A DNA stretch of 35,011 bases from a virus. Shown piece after piece: positions 16,559 through 23,868 of the stretch (the stretch's first letter is position 1; every line of letters starts with the position of its first letter). The stretch is taken from positions 1 through 35,011 of the IMG/VR virus record IMGVR_UViG_3300025771_000081; one strand, 5' to 3'. A program made the position numbers and the translations under genes. The notes under the pieces were generated by a model that was not told the DNA's origin, did no database searches, and was given only the letters and a program-made list of their open reading frames with translations.

Positions 16559-17263
16559 ATGGCAAAGGACGAAAGAGAAGAAGGTATTACTGGACTACCT
16601 ATTCCCAAGAAAAAAATGAGTCCTAAAAAAAGACATGAGTTTGAGAAGAAAAGAAGAGCAGCAAGAAAAGAAAGGGGTGATGATAGAGTAGGAGATACAT
16701 TTTCTCAACATAGAATGACTGGTAGTAGAGGACATGGATCTGAACATGAAGTTAACCCCAGAATTTCTTACAGACATAATGAAGAGTATTTAATTGATTA
16801 TCTTCTTGGAGAAGGTTTTGCATCTGATGGGAAATCGGCTCAAGCAATCGTTGGTGCAATGAGTGAAGTGTGGAAAAATGATATTGTAGAACGTTATGCT
16901 GGTAGGCATGGTCAAACTGCCACACAATATGCGAACTCACGTTCTCCTGGAGGTAGTATGGTTTCTGGCACTGGAACTATGAGTGGTGCTGAATACACTC
17001 ACGGTAGCAGAGTCAAGGCAGCAAACCCTGGTATGCAACCTAATCCAGGCGGCAGTACCAGACCCCAGTCTCAGGGTAGAATGGATCGTGGCACCCGTGC
17101 AGATATGGAGTATCGTAGGGCAAACCTGAAAAATACGAGTAAAGGTGGACGTGGTGGTCGTAGTAGTGGTCGCGGTGGTCGTGGTGGTGGTGGGTTTAGT
17201 TCACTTGATACTGCCACTTATGGTATTGGTCAATTTGATCCAGCAAGACTTGGTGGAGTCTGA
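16559..17263 (+). CDS. Gly/Arg-rich probable virion protein, paralogous motifs with the 19686 product
   Basis: 234 residues. The N-terminal ~45 residues are Lys/Arg-rich and likely disordered. Residues 77-112 form a helical motif (YLIDYLLGEGFASDG and MSEVWKNDIVE). Residues ~128-180 are Gly/Ser/Pro-rich. Residues 181-192 carry ADMEYRRANLKN, followed by an RGG-like tract (GGRGGRSSGRGGRGGGG, 196-212). Both motifs recur in the 437-residue product at 19686, in the opposite order. A perfect late box 20 bases upstream suggests late expression, so a structural or packaged protein is likely. That role is an inference; no enzyme motif is present. Confidence 0.8.
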   Translation: MAKDEREEGITGLPIPKKKMSPKKRHEFEKKRRAARKERGDDRVGDTFSQHRMTGSRGHGSEHEVNPRISYRHNEEYLIDYLLGEGFASDGKSAQAIVGAMSEVWKNDIVERYAGRHGQTATQYANSRSPGGSMVSGTGTMSGAEYTHGSRVKAANPGMQPNPGGSTRPQSQGRMDRGTRADMEYRRANLKNTSKGGRGGRSSGRGGRGGGGFSSLDTATYGIGQFDPARLGGV

Positions 17264-17282
17264 ATCCACTTTTCAAACTGTC
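17263..17282 (+). repeat. Conserved 20-bp element, copy 1 (before cobT-like gene)
   Basis: Starts with AATCCACTTT and ends with AAACTGTC. It matches copy 2 (21009-21028) at 18 of 20 bases. Both copies lie just upstream of a terminator and an early promoter. Confidence 0.75.
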
Positions 17283-17287
17283 CACTG

Positions 17288-17312
17288 AGGTGCCCTAGCG
17301 GCACCTTTTTTT
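17288..17312 (+). terminator. Terminator between the Gly/Arg-rich gene and the CobT-like gene
   Basis: 7-bp perfect stem (AGGTGCC with GGCACCT), 5-base loop and a run of seven T. It ends the late unit started at 16531. Confidence 0.9.
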
Positions 17313-17319
17313 GTATAAT
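17312..17319 (+). promoter_or_regulatory. Early promoter -10 of the CobT-like gene
   Basis: TATAAT (17314-17319) lies directly behind the terminator T-run, preceded by TG, 21 bases before the ATG. No good -35 match is seen 17 bases upstream. Confidence 0.55.
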
Positions 17320-17340
17320 AGGTCCATACGCAACAGAGCA

Positions 17341-19455
17341 ATGACCGTTCGCCACGAAATCAAGTCCCAACTCGCCAAACTTCTTGCTACAGAAGACCTT
17401 GTGGTTGAGCATAAGAAGGTAGAGACTGCCTGCTTTAATGTCCATACTCGTGTGCTGACCCTGCCTATGTGGGAGCGAGCAAGTAGCACCGTGTATGATC
17501 TTCTGGTGGGTCATGAGGTTGGTCATGCTCTCTATACTCCTGATGAGGATTGGTTGCAAAAGCACAAGATCCCCCCACAGTTTGTAAATGTGGTTGAGGA
17601 TGCCCGTATTGAGAAACTGATGAAGCGTCGTTATGCTGGTCTCGCTAAGACCTTCTATAACGGTTACAAGGAGTTGTCCGATGAAGATTTTTTCCAACTG
17701 AATGATGATGACCTTGATACTTATAATCTTGCTGATCGTGCTAACCTCTGGTTTAAGATTGGTAACTTCGTAGATATTCCTGTTGAGCGTGGTGAAGAAA
17801 CGGAAATCATCAATATGATTGCTGATACCGAAACCTTTGCTGATGTTTTGATTACTGCTGAGGCACTCTACAAGTTCTGTAAGCAAAAGCAGCAGGAAGA
17901 AACTAAGATCCCCATGGATGATTTGGAGTCTCAGAATTCTGGATCAAACCAACCTGCCTCTGATTTCTCCGACCAACCTGAAGGTGAGAATGAAAGTGAC
18001 CAGGAGCAACCTGGTGAAACTGAATCTTATGGTGGAACTTCTGATGAGCATAATGAAGAACCTGAGGTTAAAACCATGGAGTCTCTGGAAGAGGCACTGA
18101 AGGATCTTGCCAATGTGGATGGTTATGAGAATGTTTATCTGGAGTTGCCTAAGGTCGATTTAAATAAAATTATTGTCCCTAACTCCGAGATTCATTCTAA
18201 GTGTGATGAATACTGGGGATCTTGGTTGGAGGAAAAAGAATATTCTGAACAGGAAATCTTTGGTGAAGTTGACAAGAAGTTTTTGGAGTTCAAGCGTTCT
18301 GCTCAGAAAGAAGTAAACTATCTGGTCAAAGAGTTTGAGTGTCGTAAGGCAGCAGACTCTTATGCCCGTGCTACCACTGCCCGTACTGGTGTTCTGGACT
18401 GCACTAAACTTCATACCTACAAATACAATGAGGATCTTTTTAAGAAAGTTACCACTCTTGCCGATGGTAAGAACCATGGTCTGGTGTTTGTCCTCGATTG
18501 GTCTGGTTCTATGAGTGATGTGATGCTTGATACTATTAAGCAACTCTTTAACCTTGTTTGGTTCTGTAAGAAGGTTTCTATTCCCTTTGAGGTTTATGCA
18601 TTTACCAATGAGTATCCTCTGGTTTCTTATGATGAAGAAGGTAGGGCAACTCTACGTGAACTTTCCTATGATAAAAGAGATGGTCTTGTTCAAGTTGGTG
18701 AATGGTTTTCAATGATGAACCTTCTCACTAGCAAAGTGAATGGTAAGACTTTAGATAATCAGATGAGGAATATTTACCGTCTTGCTTCTTCTTTCCGTTA
18801 TAATTCTTACGTTTACTATACATGTCCCGTGGGTATGAGTCTTTCTGGAACCCCCCTGAATGAGGCACTAATTTCTCTTCATCAGATTCTTCCTAAGTTT
18901 GAGAAAGAAAATAAATTGCAAAAAGTTCAGTGTGTAATTTTGACTGATGGTGAAGGTGCTCTACTTAAATATCACCGCGAAGTTCAACGCAGATGGGAAG
19001 AAGAACCTTACATGGGCACTGCACACATTGGTTCTAATTCTTTTATTCGTGATCGAAAGACTGGCATGACTTATTCTTGTGATTGCGAATATTATGAATT
19101 TACTAACATACTACTTCGCAATCTTCGTGACAGGTTTACTGATATGAACTTTATTGGTATTCGTGTACTCGAATCTCGTGATGCTGGGCACTTTATTCGT
19201 CGTTACTGTGGATACTATGGGGATACTTATGATAAGACTATGAGTGCATGGAAGAAAGAAAAGGCATTCAATATTAAGACTTCTGGTTATAATGCATATT
19301 TCGGTCTTTCTGCTGCAACGCTTGCTCAGGAATCTGAATTTGAAGTTGCCGATTATGCTACCAAGTCTCAAATCAAATCCGCATTTGTGAAGAGTCTTAA
19401 ATCTAAGAAGATGAATAAAAGGATTCTTGGTGAGTTTATAGAACTTGTTGCTTGA
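17341..19455 (+). CDS. CobT-like zinc peptidase-VWA protein
   Basis: 704 residues from the ATG at 17341. A TTG start 30 bases earlier would lie on the promoter. The N-terminal domain has a zinc-protease motif HEVGH (His58, Glu59, His62) with a following NVVEDARIEK segment that could give the third metal ligand. A low-complexity acidic, Gln/Ser-rich linker covers about residues 180-260. The C-terminal VWA domain has a complete metal site: DWSGS (Asp386, Ser388, Ser390), a later Thr in SGTPL, and Asp in LTDGEG. This layout resembles CobT and MoxR-associated VWA proteins, and a CobS-like AAA+ ATPase lies two genes downstream. The intact HExxH suggests a peptidase or metal-dependent chaperone role besides, or instead of, cobalt insertion. 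The target is unknown. Confidence 0.88.
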   Translation: MTVRHEIKSQLAKLLATEDLVVEHKKVETACFNVHTRVLTLPMWERASSTVYDLLVGHEVGHALYTPDEDWLQKHKIPPQFVNVVEDARIEKLMKRRYAGLAKTFYNGYKELSDEDFFQLNDDDLDTYNLADRANLWFKIGNFVDIPVERGEETEIINMIADTETFADVLITAEALYKFCKQKQQEETKIPMDDLESQNSGSNQPASDFSDQPEGENESDQEQPGETESYGGTSDEHNEEPEVKTMESLEEALKDLANVDGYENVYLELPKVDLNKIIVPNSEIHSKCDEYWGSWLEEKEYSEQEIFGEVDKKFLEFKRSAQKEVNYLVKEFECRKAADSYARATTARTGVLDCTKLHTYKYNEDLFKKVTTLADGKNHGLVFVLDWSGSMSDVMLDTIKQLFNLVWFCKKVSIPFEVYAFTNEYPLVSYDEEGRATLRELSYDKRDGLVQVGEWFSMMNLLTSKVNGKTLDNQMRNIYRLASSFRYNSYVYYTCPVGMSLSGTPLNEALISLHQILPKFEKENKLQKVQCVILTDGEGALLKYHREVQRRWEEEPYMGTAHIGSNSFIRDRKTGMTYSCDCEYYEFTNILLRNLRDRFTDMNFIGIRVLESRDAGHFIRRYCGYYGDTYDKTMSAWKKEKAFNIKTSGYNAYFGLSAATLAQESEFEVADYATKSQIKSAFVKSLKSKKMNKRILGEFIELVA

Positions 19456-19461
19456 TAAATA
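19454..19461 (+). promoter_or_regulatory. Late promoter box overlapping the CobT-like stop
   Basis: GATAAATA uses the last two bases of the TGA stop and ends 25 bases before the ATG of the repeat protein. Confidence 0.6.
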
Positions 19462-19486
19462 TAAGAAGAGTATTTTGTATAGTACA

Positions 19487-19660
19487 ATGGGTAGATTTTT
19501 AGATCTTATTTCTTCAGATGTAAAACCCGTAGTAGAAACTACACCAGAACCCGTAGTAGAAACTACACCAGAACCCGTAGTAGAAACTACACCAGAACCC
19601 GTAGTAGAAACTACACCAGTGGTGAAGGCAGCAAGAGTTAAAAAACATAACAAAAAATAA
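19487..19660 (+). CDS. Small Pro/Glu/Val/Thr repeat protein
   Basis: 57 residues from the ATG at 19487. An in-frame TTG 42 bases upstream is inside the CobT-like gene. A 15-residue head (MGRFLDLISSDVKPV) leads into an eight-residue unit (PEPVVETT) repeated about four times, then a basic tail (VKAARVKKHNKK). The repeats are encoded by near-perfect 24-bp DNA repeats. Such Pro/Glu-rich tracts are extended spacers, as in TonB-like linkers, so it may be a virion-associated tether or a short structural peptide. A late box upstream supports late expression. Function unknown. Confidence 0.7.
   Translation: MGRFLDLISSDVKPVVETTPEPVVETTPEPVVETTPEPVVETTPVVKAARVKKHNKK
19526..19618 (+). repeat. Tandem 24-bp coding repeat, 3.9 copies
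   Basis: Copies at 19526-19549, 19550-19573 and 19574-19597 are identical, and 19598-19618 matches the first 21 bases. It is in frame, so copy changes would add or remove eight residues without frameshift. Confidence 0.95.
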
Positions 19661-19663
19661 ATA
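19656..19663 (+). promoter_or_regulatory. Late promoter box upstream of the 437-residue protein
   Basis: AATAAATA overlaps the stop of the repeat protein and ends 22 bases before the next ATG. Confidence 0.6.
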
Positions 19664-19685
19664 TTAATATAGGACAGATAAAAAA

Positions 19686-20999
19686 ATGAACACCAAACAA
19701 GTATCAGATTTCAACTTGCTTTATCATGCAGTTTATGATGAGAATCTCAGAGAGCAAGTTGAAGATTATAATAATACCGTCTTTGATGAGGACATTGTAG
19801 AAGTTGCAACCGAGTATTTCTATACTTATGGACTCAATGAAGATGGTGTTAATATCTTGATCGAAAAAGTTGGTCTTGATAATTTTGTAGAATTTGTTTA
19901 TGATCTTTCTGAAGATTTAACAGTTCTTACCGAAGCAAGATCGGCAAGAAAAAGAAAAGGTGGGCCTTCATATGAAGAAGTGAAATCAAAAATTGATGCA
20001 AAAGAAGCAGCAAAGAAAAAGGCGAAGGCAGCAGCACAAGAAAGATCTGAAACTGAAAAAAAAGAACCAGAATCAAAAGGTGCTGATACTGAAGCAAAGG
20101 AAGAGCAATCAAAATCAAAAAAACCAATTCGTGATGCCATTGCAAGACAAGTTCTTGCTGGTATGGAACGTCATCGTAAAGCAATGGAACTTGCTAGAGA
20201 AACTAGTAAAACAGTTGCAAAAGCAGCATCGGTAGCACATGAAGCAGGTCGTCGTGCTGGAGAGCATGTTAAGAAGTATGGGTTGAAATCTCTTGCAAAT
20301 GAAGAAATTGAAAATTATTTTGATGAAGCAGCAAAGAGAACTCGTAAAAAAGTAAGGGGTGCTAAAGATCCTGAAAAGGAAATGGCAGGTCGTTCCGATG
20401 CTGGTAAAAGAATTTCTGGTGATGAAAAAACTGGTCCAAGACATTATACTTTAGGGCGTAAAGTTTCTCCAGATGCCCCAACACAACCAGGGAAAAAACC
20501 AGAAGGTACTCCTAAATTGGCAAGTTGGGAAAGGGATGATATTGAATATCGTAAAGCAAATTTAAAAGCAGGAAAAACTCACAAGGTTGGTGGTGAAAAG
20601 GGTCTTCCAGAATCTTATGATAATTTTGATTATATTCTTGAGTACTTGGTTGCTGAAGGTTACGCTGACACTAATCAGGCAGCATTTGCTATTATGGCAA
20701 ATATGAGTGAAGAGTGGAGACAGAGTATTGTTGAGGGATGGGCAGAAGTTCGTGCCAATGTCACTGACGCTCTCCCCTGGAACCGTAACACCAAGTACAC
20801 CACTCAAGGTGAACTCCGTAAGCCTGGTGAAAATGTTTATGGTCAACAAACTGGTAGAGGTTTGAATGTTCAGACTCATGCGGTGAAGAAAGGAGGTAAA
20901 CCTACACCTCCCCCAAGTGGAGTGTTTCCCCCACTCATGCCTAAACCAAGAACTAAACCTAGACCTGATAGAGGTAGAGAGTTTTCTCATGGCAGTTGA
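19686..20999 (+). CDS. Lys/Ala-rich probable virion structural protein
   Basis: 437 residues. The N-terminal ~85 residues form an acidic helical domain (LLYHAVYDENLREQVEDYNN, then VEFVYDLSEDL). Residues ~86-240 are Lys/Ala/Glu-rich and mainly helical or coiled. Residues 284-294 carry DIEYRKANLKA, and residues 316-350 the helical motif YILEYLVAEGYADTN with MSEEWRQSIVE. The C-terminus is Pro/Lys/Arg-rich. The last two motifs are shared, in swapped order, with the 16559 product. A late box precedes it and a terminator follows. Similar long, charged proteins are known as cyanophage virion proteins, which is the best guess here. No enzymatic motif is seen. Confidence 0.82.
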   Translation: MNTKQVSDFNLLYHAVYDENLREQVEDYNNTVFDEDIVEVATEYFYTYGLNEDGVNILIEKVGLDNFVEFVYDLSEDLTVLTEARSARKRKGGPSYEEVKSKIDAKEAAKKKAKAAAQERSETEKKEPESKGADTEAKEEQSKSKKPIRDAIARQVLAGMERHRKAMELARETSKTVAKAASVAHEAGRRAGEHVKKYGLKSLANEEIENYFDEAAKRTRKKVRGAKDPEKEMAGRSDAGKRISGDEKTGPRHYTLGRKVSPDAPTQPGKKPEGTPKLASWERDDIEYRKANLKAGKTHKVGGEKGLPESYDNFDYILEYLVAEGYADTNQAAFAIMANMSEEWRQSIVEGWAEVRANVTDALPWNRNTKYTTQGELRKPGENVYGQQTGRGLNVQTHAVKKGGKPTPPPSGVFPPLMPKPRTKPRPDRGREFSHGS

Positions 21000-21008
21000 G
21001 CAATAAGT

Positions 21009-21028
21009 AATCCACTTTCTAAACTGTC
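21009..21028 (+). repeat. Conserved 20-bp element, copy 2 (before cobS-like gene)
   Basis: Matches copy 1 (17263-17282) at 18 of 20 bases and has the same position before a terminator-promoter pair. Confidence 0.75.
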
Positions 21029-21033
21029 ACAGT

Positions 21034-21055
21034 GGCACCGACAGGTGCCTTTTTT
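21034..21055 (+). terminator. Terminator before the CobS-like gene
   Basis: Perfect 6-bp stem (GGCACC with GGTGCC), loop GACA and six T residues. The loop forms the right half of the -35 box of the next promoter. Confidence 0.9.
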
Positions 21056-21066
21056 ATGGGTATAAT
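21038..21066 (+). promoter_or_regulatory. Early promoter of the CobS-like gene, -35 in the terminator loop
   Basis: CCGACA (21038-21043), a 17-base spacer, then a perfect TATAAT (21061-21066). The -35 matches the consensus at 4 of 6 bases and lies across the terminator hairpin loop. The ATG follows 34 bases after the -10. Confidence 0.65.
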
Positions 21067-21100
21067 ATGAGAGTTCAAATGAAACACACCTAACTACATC

Positions 21101-22219
21101 ATGCCTCGTAAAATTTCTGTGACCGACGAACAACTCATTTCTGACCTCAAATCTCTGTTTGGTACAGAGTTTTCTGCTGGTGATGTTCGTGGTTATTGTG
21201 CATCTAAGGGTATTTCTTATCCCACTGTTACTAATCGTCTTGAACCTTTTAAAACTGCTCGCGGTCGTTGGAATCTTGAAGTGACTCAAGAACGAGTTGA
21301 GGAAATCGAACGCTCTTATCAAGCACCTGCCGCTCTTCCTTCTGTCGAACAAAATCTTATTCCTGAAAAAGATGATACCTTCGTCAAGTTTGGTAACTTT
21401 GCTGATGTTAAAAAAATTATTCAGTCCCGTCTATTCTATCCGACGTTCATTACGGGTCTGTCTGGTAACGGCAAAACGTTTTCTGTTGAGCAGGCATGTG
21501 CCCAGTTGGGACGTGAACTCATCCGGGTAAACATTACCATTGAAACTGATGAAGACGATCTTATTGGCGGTTTTCGCCTTGTGGATGGCAACACTGCTTG
21601 GCACAATGGACCTGTCATTGAAGCACTCGAACGAGGGGCAATCTTGCTACTCGATGAAATTGACCTTGCTTCTAACAAAATCCTCTGTCTCCAATCCATC
21701 CTTGAAGGTAAGGGTGTGTTTCTGAAAAAGATTGGACGTTGGGTGAAACCTGCTGCTGGTTTCAACGTTATCGCTACTGCCAATACTAAGGGTAAGGGTT
21801 CTGATGACGGTCGTTTCATCGGCACCAATGTCCTCAATGAGGCATTCCTTGAGCGTTTCCCTGTGACTTTTGAGCAGTCCTATCCTTCTCCTGCCACTGA
21901 GCAGAAGATTCTGGAAGGAATTGCTCTGGACCTTGGCGTGGAAGACCGTGACTTCTGCAAGCGCCTGGTTGATTGGAGTGATATCATCCGCAAGACCTTC
22001 TATGATGGTGGTATTGAGGAAATCATCAGCACCCGTCGCCTGGTCCACATCATTCGTGCCTATAGTATTTTCAAAGATAAGGCAAAGGCAATCCAAGTTT
22101 GTGTGAATCGTTTTGATGATGAAACCAAGCAAGCATTCCTTGAACTTTATGACAAGGTGGATGCTGATTTCCAAATGCCTCAGGATCGTCAGGAACTTGA
22201 CCCCTCAGATACTTTCTGA
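21101..22219 (+). CDS. cobS: CobS-like AAA+ (MoxR-type) ATPase
   Basis: 372 residues. Walker A GLSGNGKT (119-126), Walker B ILLLDEID (Asp185, Glu186), sensor 1 ATANTKGKG (Asn228) and an Arg-finger region NEAFLERFPV. The N-terminal ~60 residues look like a small winged-helix-type domain. This is the protein annotated CobS in cyanophages, where CobS with CobT and CobN would insert cobalt into a corrin ring. No CobN lies in the window. The family is close to MoxR ATPases, which work with VWA proteins; the HEVGH-VWA protein at 17341 is the obvious partner. It has its own early promoter, and the next promoter begins inside its 3' end. Confidence 0.92.
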   Translation: MPRKISVTDEQLISDLKSLFGTEFSAGDVRGYCASKGISYPTVTNRLEPFKTARGRWNLEVTQERVEEIERSYQAPAALPSVEQNLIPEKDDTFVKFGNFADVKKIIQSRLFYPTFITGLSGNGKTFSVEQACAQLGRELIRVNITIETDEDDLIGGFRLVDGNTAWHNGPVIEALERGAILLLDEIDLASNKILCLQSILEGKGVFLKKIGRWVKPAAGFNVIATANTKGKGSDDGRFIGTNVLNEAFLERFPVTFEQSYPSPATEQKILEGIALDLGVEDRDFCKRLVDWSDIIRKTFYDGGIEEIISTRRLVHIIRAYSIFKDKAKAIQVCVNRFDDETKQAFLELYDKVDADFQMPQDRQELDPSDTF

Positions 22220-22225
22220 TATAAT
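22197..22225 (+). promoter_or_regulatory. Near-consensus sigma-70 promoter of the clamp operon
   Basis: TTGACC, a 17-base spacer, then an extended -10 (TG, one base, perfect TATAAT at 22220-22225). It overlaps the cobS stop and lies 32 bases before the next ATG. The best sigma-70-type match in the window. Confidence 0.85.
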
Positions 22226-22257
22226 AATGGCAGTATAAAATACCGTTCTCTTTTATT

Positions 22258-22752
22258 ATGGACGAATATCCGTACTCTGAAAATGACTTTAAATTCATGA
22301 ACAACACATCGAACCAAGATTTCTGGATTGAGGATGGCGTTAGTTTAACTGGAAATCCAAATTCTTCTCCAGATATGATCGTCTTTGGGTCACAATCTTA
22401 TGATACCAATAGTTATAATCAACTTTCTTTAGATATTAAAATGCCCGAAAATACAAATACAAATGGATTCTGGAAATATAATGAAGAAGAAATTGTAAAA
22501 GAACTTCTTGAGTACATTCGTGGTACTTACAATCAACACTACTCTGCTGGAGATCAAAAGATCCAAACTCTGGATTTGATTGAAGCGTGTGGTGATGGTG
22601 AAGCATTCTGTCGCAGTAACATTCTTAAGTATGCTTCTCGCTATGATAAGAAGGGCAGTGCCCGCCGTGATATCATGAAGATCTTGCACTATGCTGTTCT
22701 TTTGATGAACTTCAACGATAAGAATGCTGTCCGTGAAACCTACAATCAATGA
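22258..22752 (+). CDS. DUF3310 (SaV-like) domain protein
   Basis: 164 residues. The N-terminal ~75 residues are Asn/Asp/Ser-rich and probably disordered. Residues ~90-152 carry the pattern of small phage DUF3310 proteins: NQHYSAGDQKIQTLDLIEAC, FCRSNILKYASRYDKKGS, RRDIMKILHYAVLL. T7 gp1.7, a nucleotide kinase, has been linked to this family, but I see no kinase motif, so function is open. It is the first gene after the strong early promoter and overlaps the gp45 frame by the ATGA arrangement, so it is likely an early replication-module gene. Confidence 0.75.
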   Translation: MDEYPYSENDFKFMNNTSNQDFWIEDGVSLTGNPNSSPDMIVFGSQSYDTNSYNQLSLDIKMPENTNTNGFWKYNEEEIVKELLEYIRGTYNQHYSAGDQKIQTLDLIEACGDGEAFCRSNILKYASRYDKKGSARRDIMKILHYAVLLMNFNDKNAVRETYNQ

Positions 22753-22769
22753 AACTTCAAGATAAAACT

Positions 22770-23435
22770 ATGAAACTCTCTGACAACACCCTGACCATTC
22801 TCAAGAATTTTGCTGGCATCAATAACTCTATTCTTGTGAAGCAGGGTAACAAACTCCGCACTATTTCTGTTGCTAAGAACATTCTTGCTGAAGCAGATAT
22901 TACTGAGGAGTTTCCTCGTAGTTTTGCAATCTACGATCTTAATCAATTTCTGAATGGTCTTGGACTTCATCAAGATCCTGATCTTGATTTTGCTGAAGAA
23001 TCTTATCTCAGCATCAAAGAGGGTAAGCGTCGTGTGAAGTATTTCTTTGCAGATCCAAACGTGATTATTTCTCCTCCCGATAAGGACATTCAACTTCCTT
23101 CATCTGATGTGTGTTTCCAACTGGATAGCACTTCTTTGGAAAAACTGGTGAAGGCAGCAGCAGTTTACCAACTTCCTGACCTTTCCGCTGTTGGAGAGAA
23201 TGGTGTAATCAAACTGGTGGTTCGTGATAAGAAGAATGATACTTCTAACGAATATGCCATCGTTGTTGGTGAGACTGATGAAGAGTTCAGTTTTAACTTC
23301 AAGGTTGAAAACATCAAGATCATTCCTGGCGCTTATGACGTGGTGGTCTCTTCTAAACTTTTGTCACAGTTCACGAATACCAAGTATAATCTGACCTATT
23401 ATATTGCTCTGGAACCTGATTCCACATTTGGATGA
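22770..23435 (+). CDS. 45: Sliding clamp gp45
   Basis: 221 residues from the ATG at 22770 (T4: 228). The trimeric ring tethers DNA polymerase and also activates late transcription with gp55. The start MKLSDNTLTILKNFAGINN aligns with T4 MKLSKDTTALLKNFATIN. An ATG 21 bases upstream (22749) overlaps the previous stop and would add MKLQDKT, a near copy of the first seven residues, so either start may be used. Other clamp segments: FAIYDLNQFLNGL, KYFFADPNVIISPPDK and the C-terminal YYIALEPDSTFG. The next gene overlaps its stop. Confidence 0.93.
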   Translation: MKLSDNTLTILKNFAGINNSILVKQGNKLRTISVAKNILAEADITEEFPRSFAIYDLNQFLNGLGLHQDPDLDFAEESYLSIKEGKRRVKYFFADPNVIISPPDKDIQLPSSDVCFQLDSTSLEKLVKAAAVYQLPDLSAVGENGVIKLVVRDKKNDTSNEYAIVVGETDEEFSFNFKVENIKIIPGAYDVVVSSKLLSQFTNTKYNLTYYIALEPDSTFG

Positions 23436-23866
23436 TGCAATTTCTTCTTTATCTTTCTCCCGAAGGAACCGAAATCTATAATATGATTTCAAAAAAAATT
23501 CGGGTAGTTGAAAACACACCCATTTGTCGTAAACATGACATTTATGGTTGGTATCAAAACACATCTAAAACGATGGTTCTTTGTACAGACAGAATTCTTT
23601 CTAATAAAAATTCTAAGTACTACATAAACGAAACTTTATTTCATGAATCAGTGCATGTTGCTCAAGCATGTAAACAGAATATGAATGATGTAAAAGAATT
23701 TGGTATTTCACCTACTTCAATGAATCTTTCACACAATAAAAATAAAGATCTTATGAAATCAGTTTCAATATCAGGTAAACATACCCTTCTCCTTGAAAAG
23801 GAAGCACTATGGATGGAAGATAAACCTAAAAAAGTTAAGTATGTAGTTAAAAAGTATTGTTTTTAA
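23432..23866 (+). CDS. Small zincin-like protein (HESVH motif)
   Basis: 144 residues, start overlapping the gp45 stop (ATGATGC). Metal-protease motif HESVH at 71-75 within INETLFHESVHVAQAC, and a later LEKEALWMED helix whose Glu (122 or 124) could be the third zinc ligand, the gluzincin layout. No signal peptide or membrane segment, so a cytoplasmic or packaged enzyme. Substrate unknown. It sits between clamp and clamp-loader genes but has AT-rich codons unlike gp45. Function as a peptidase is an inference from the motif. Confidence 0.75.
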   Translation: MMQFLLYLSPEGTEIYNMISKKIRVVENTPICRKHDIYGWYQNTSKTMVLCTDRILSNKNSKYYINETLFHESVHVAQACKQNMNDVKEFGISPTSMNLSHNKNKDLMKSVSISGKHTLLLEKEALWMEDKPKKVKYVVKKYCF

Positions 23867-23868
23867 TT

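Noticed and set aside
17311-17340. TTG start of the CobT-like gene at 17311
   Set aside because: The codons before 17341 coincide with the TATAAT box and the terminator T-run, so they would precede or overlap the transcription start.
19526-19618. CRISPR-like array
   Set aside because: The repeats are directly adjacent without spacers and lie in frame inside a coding sequence.
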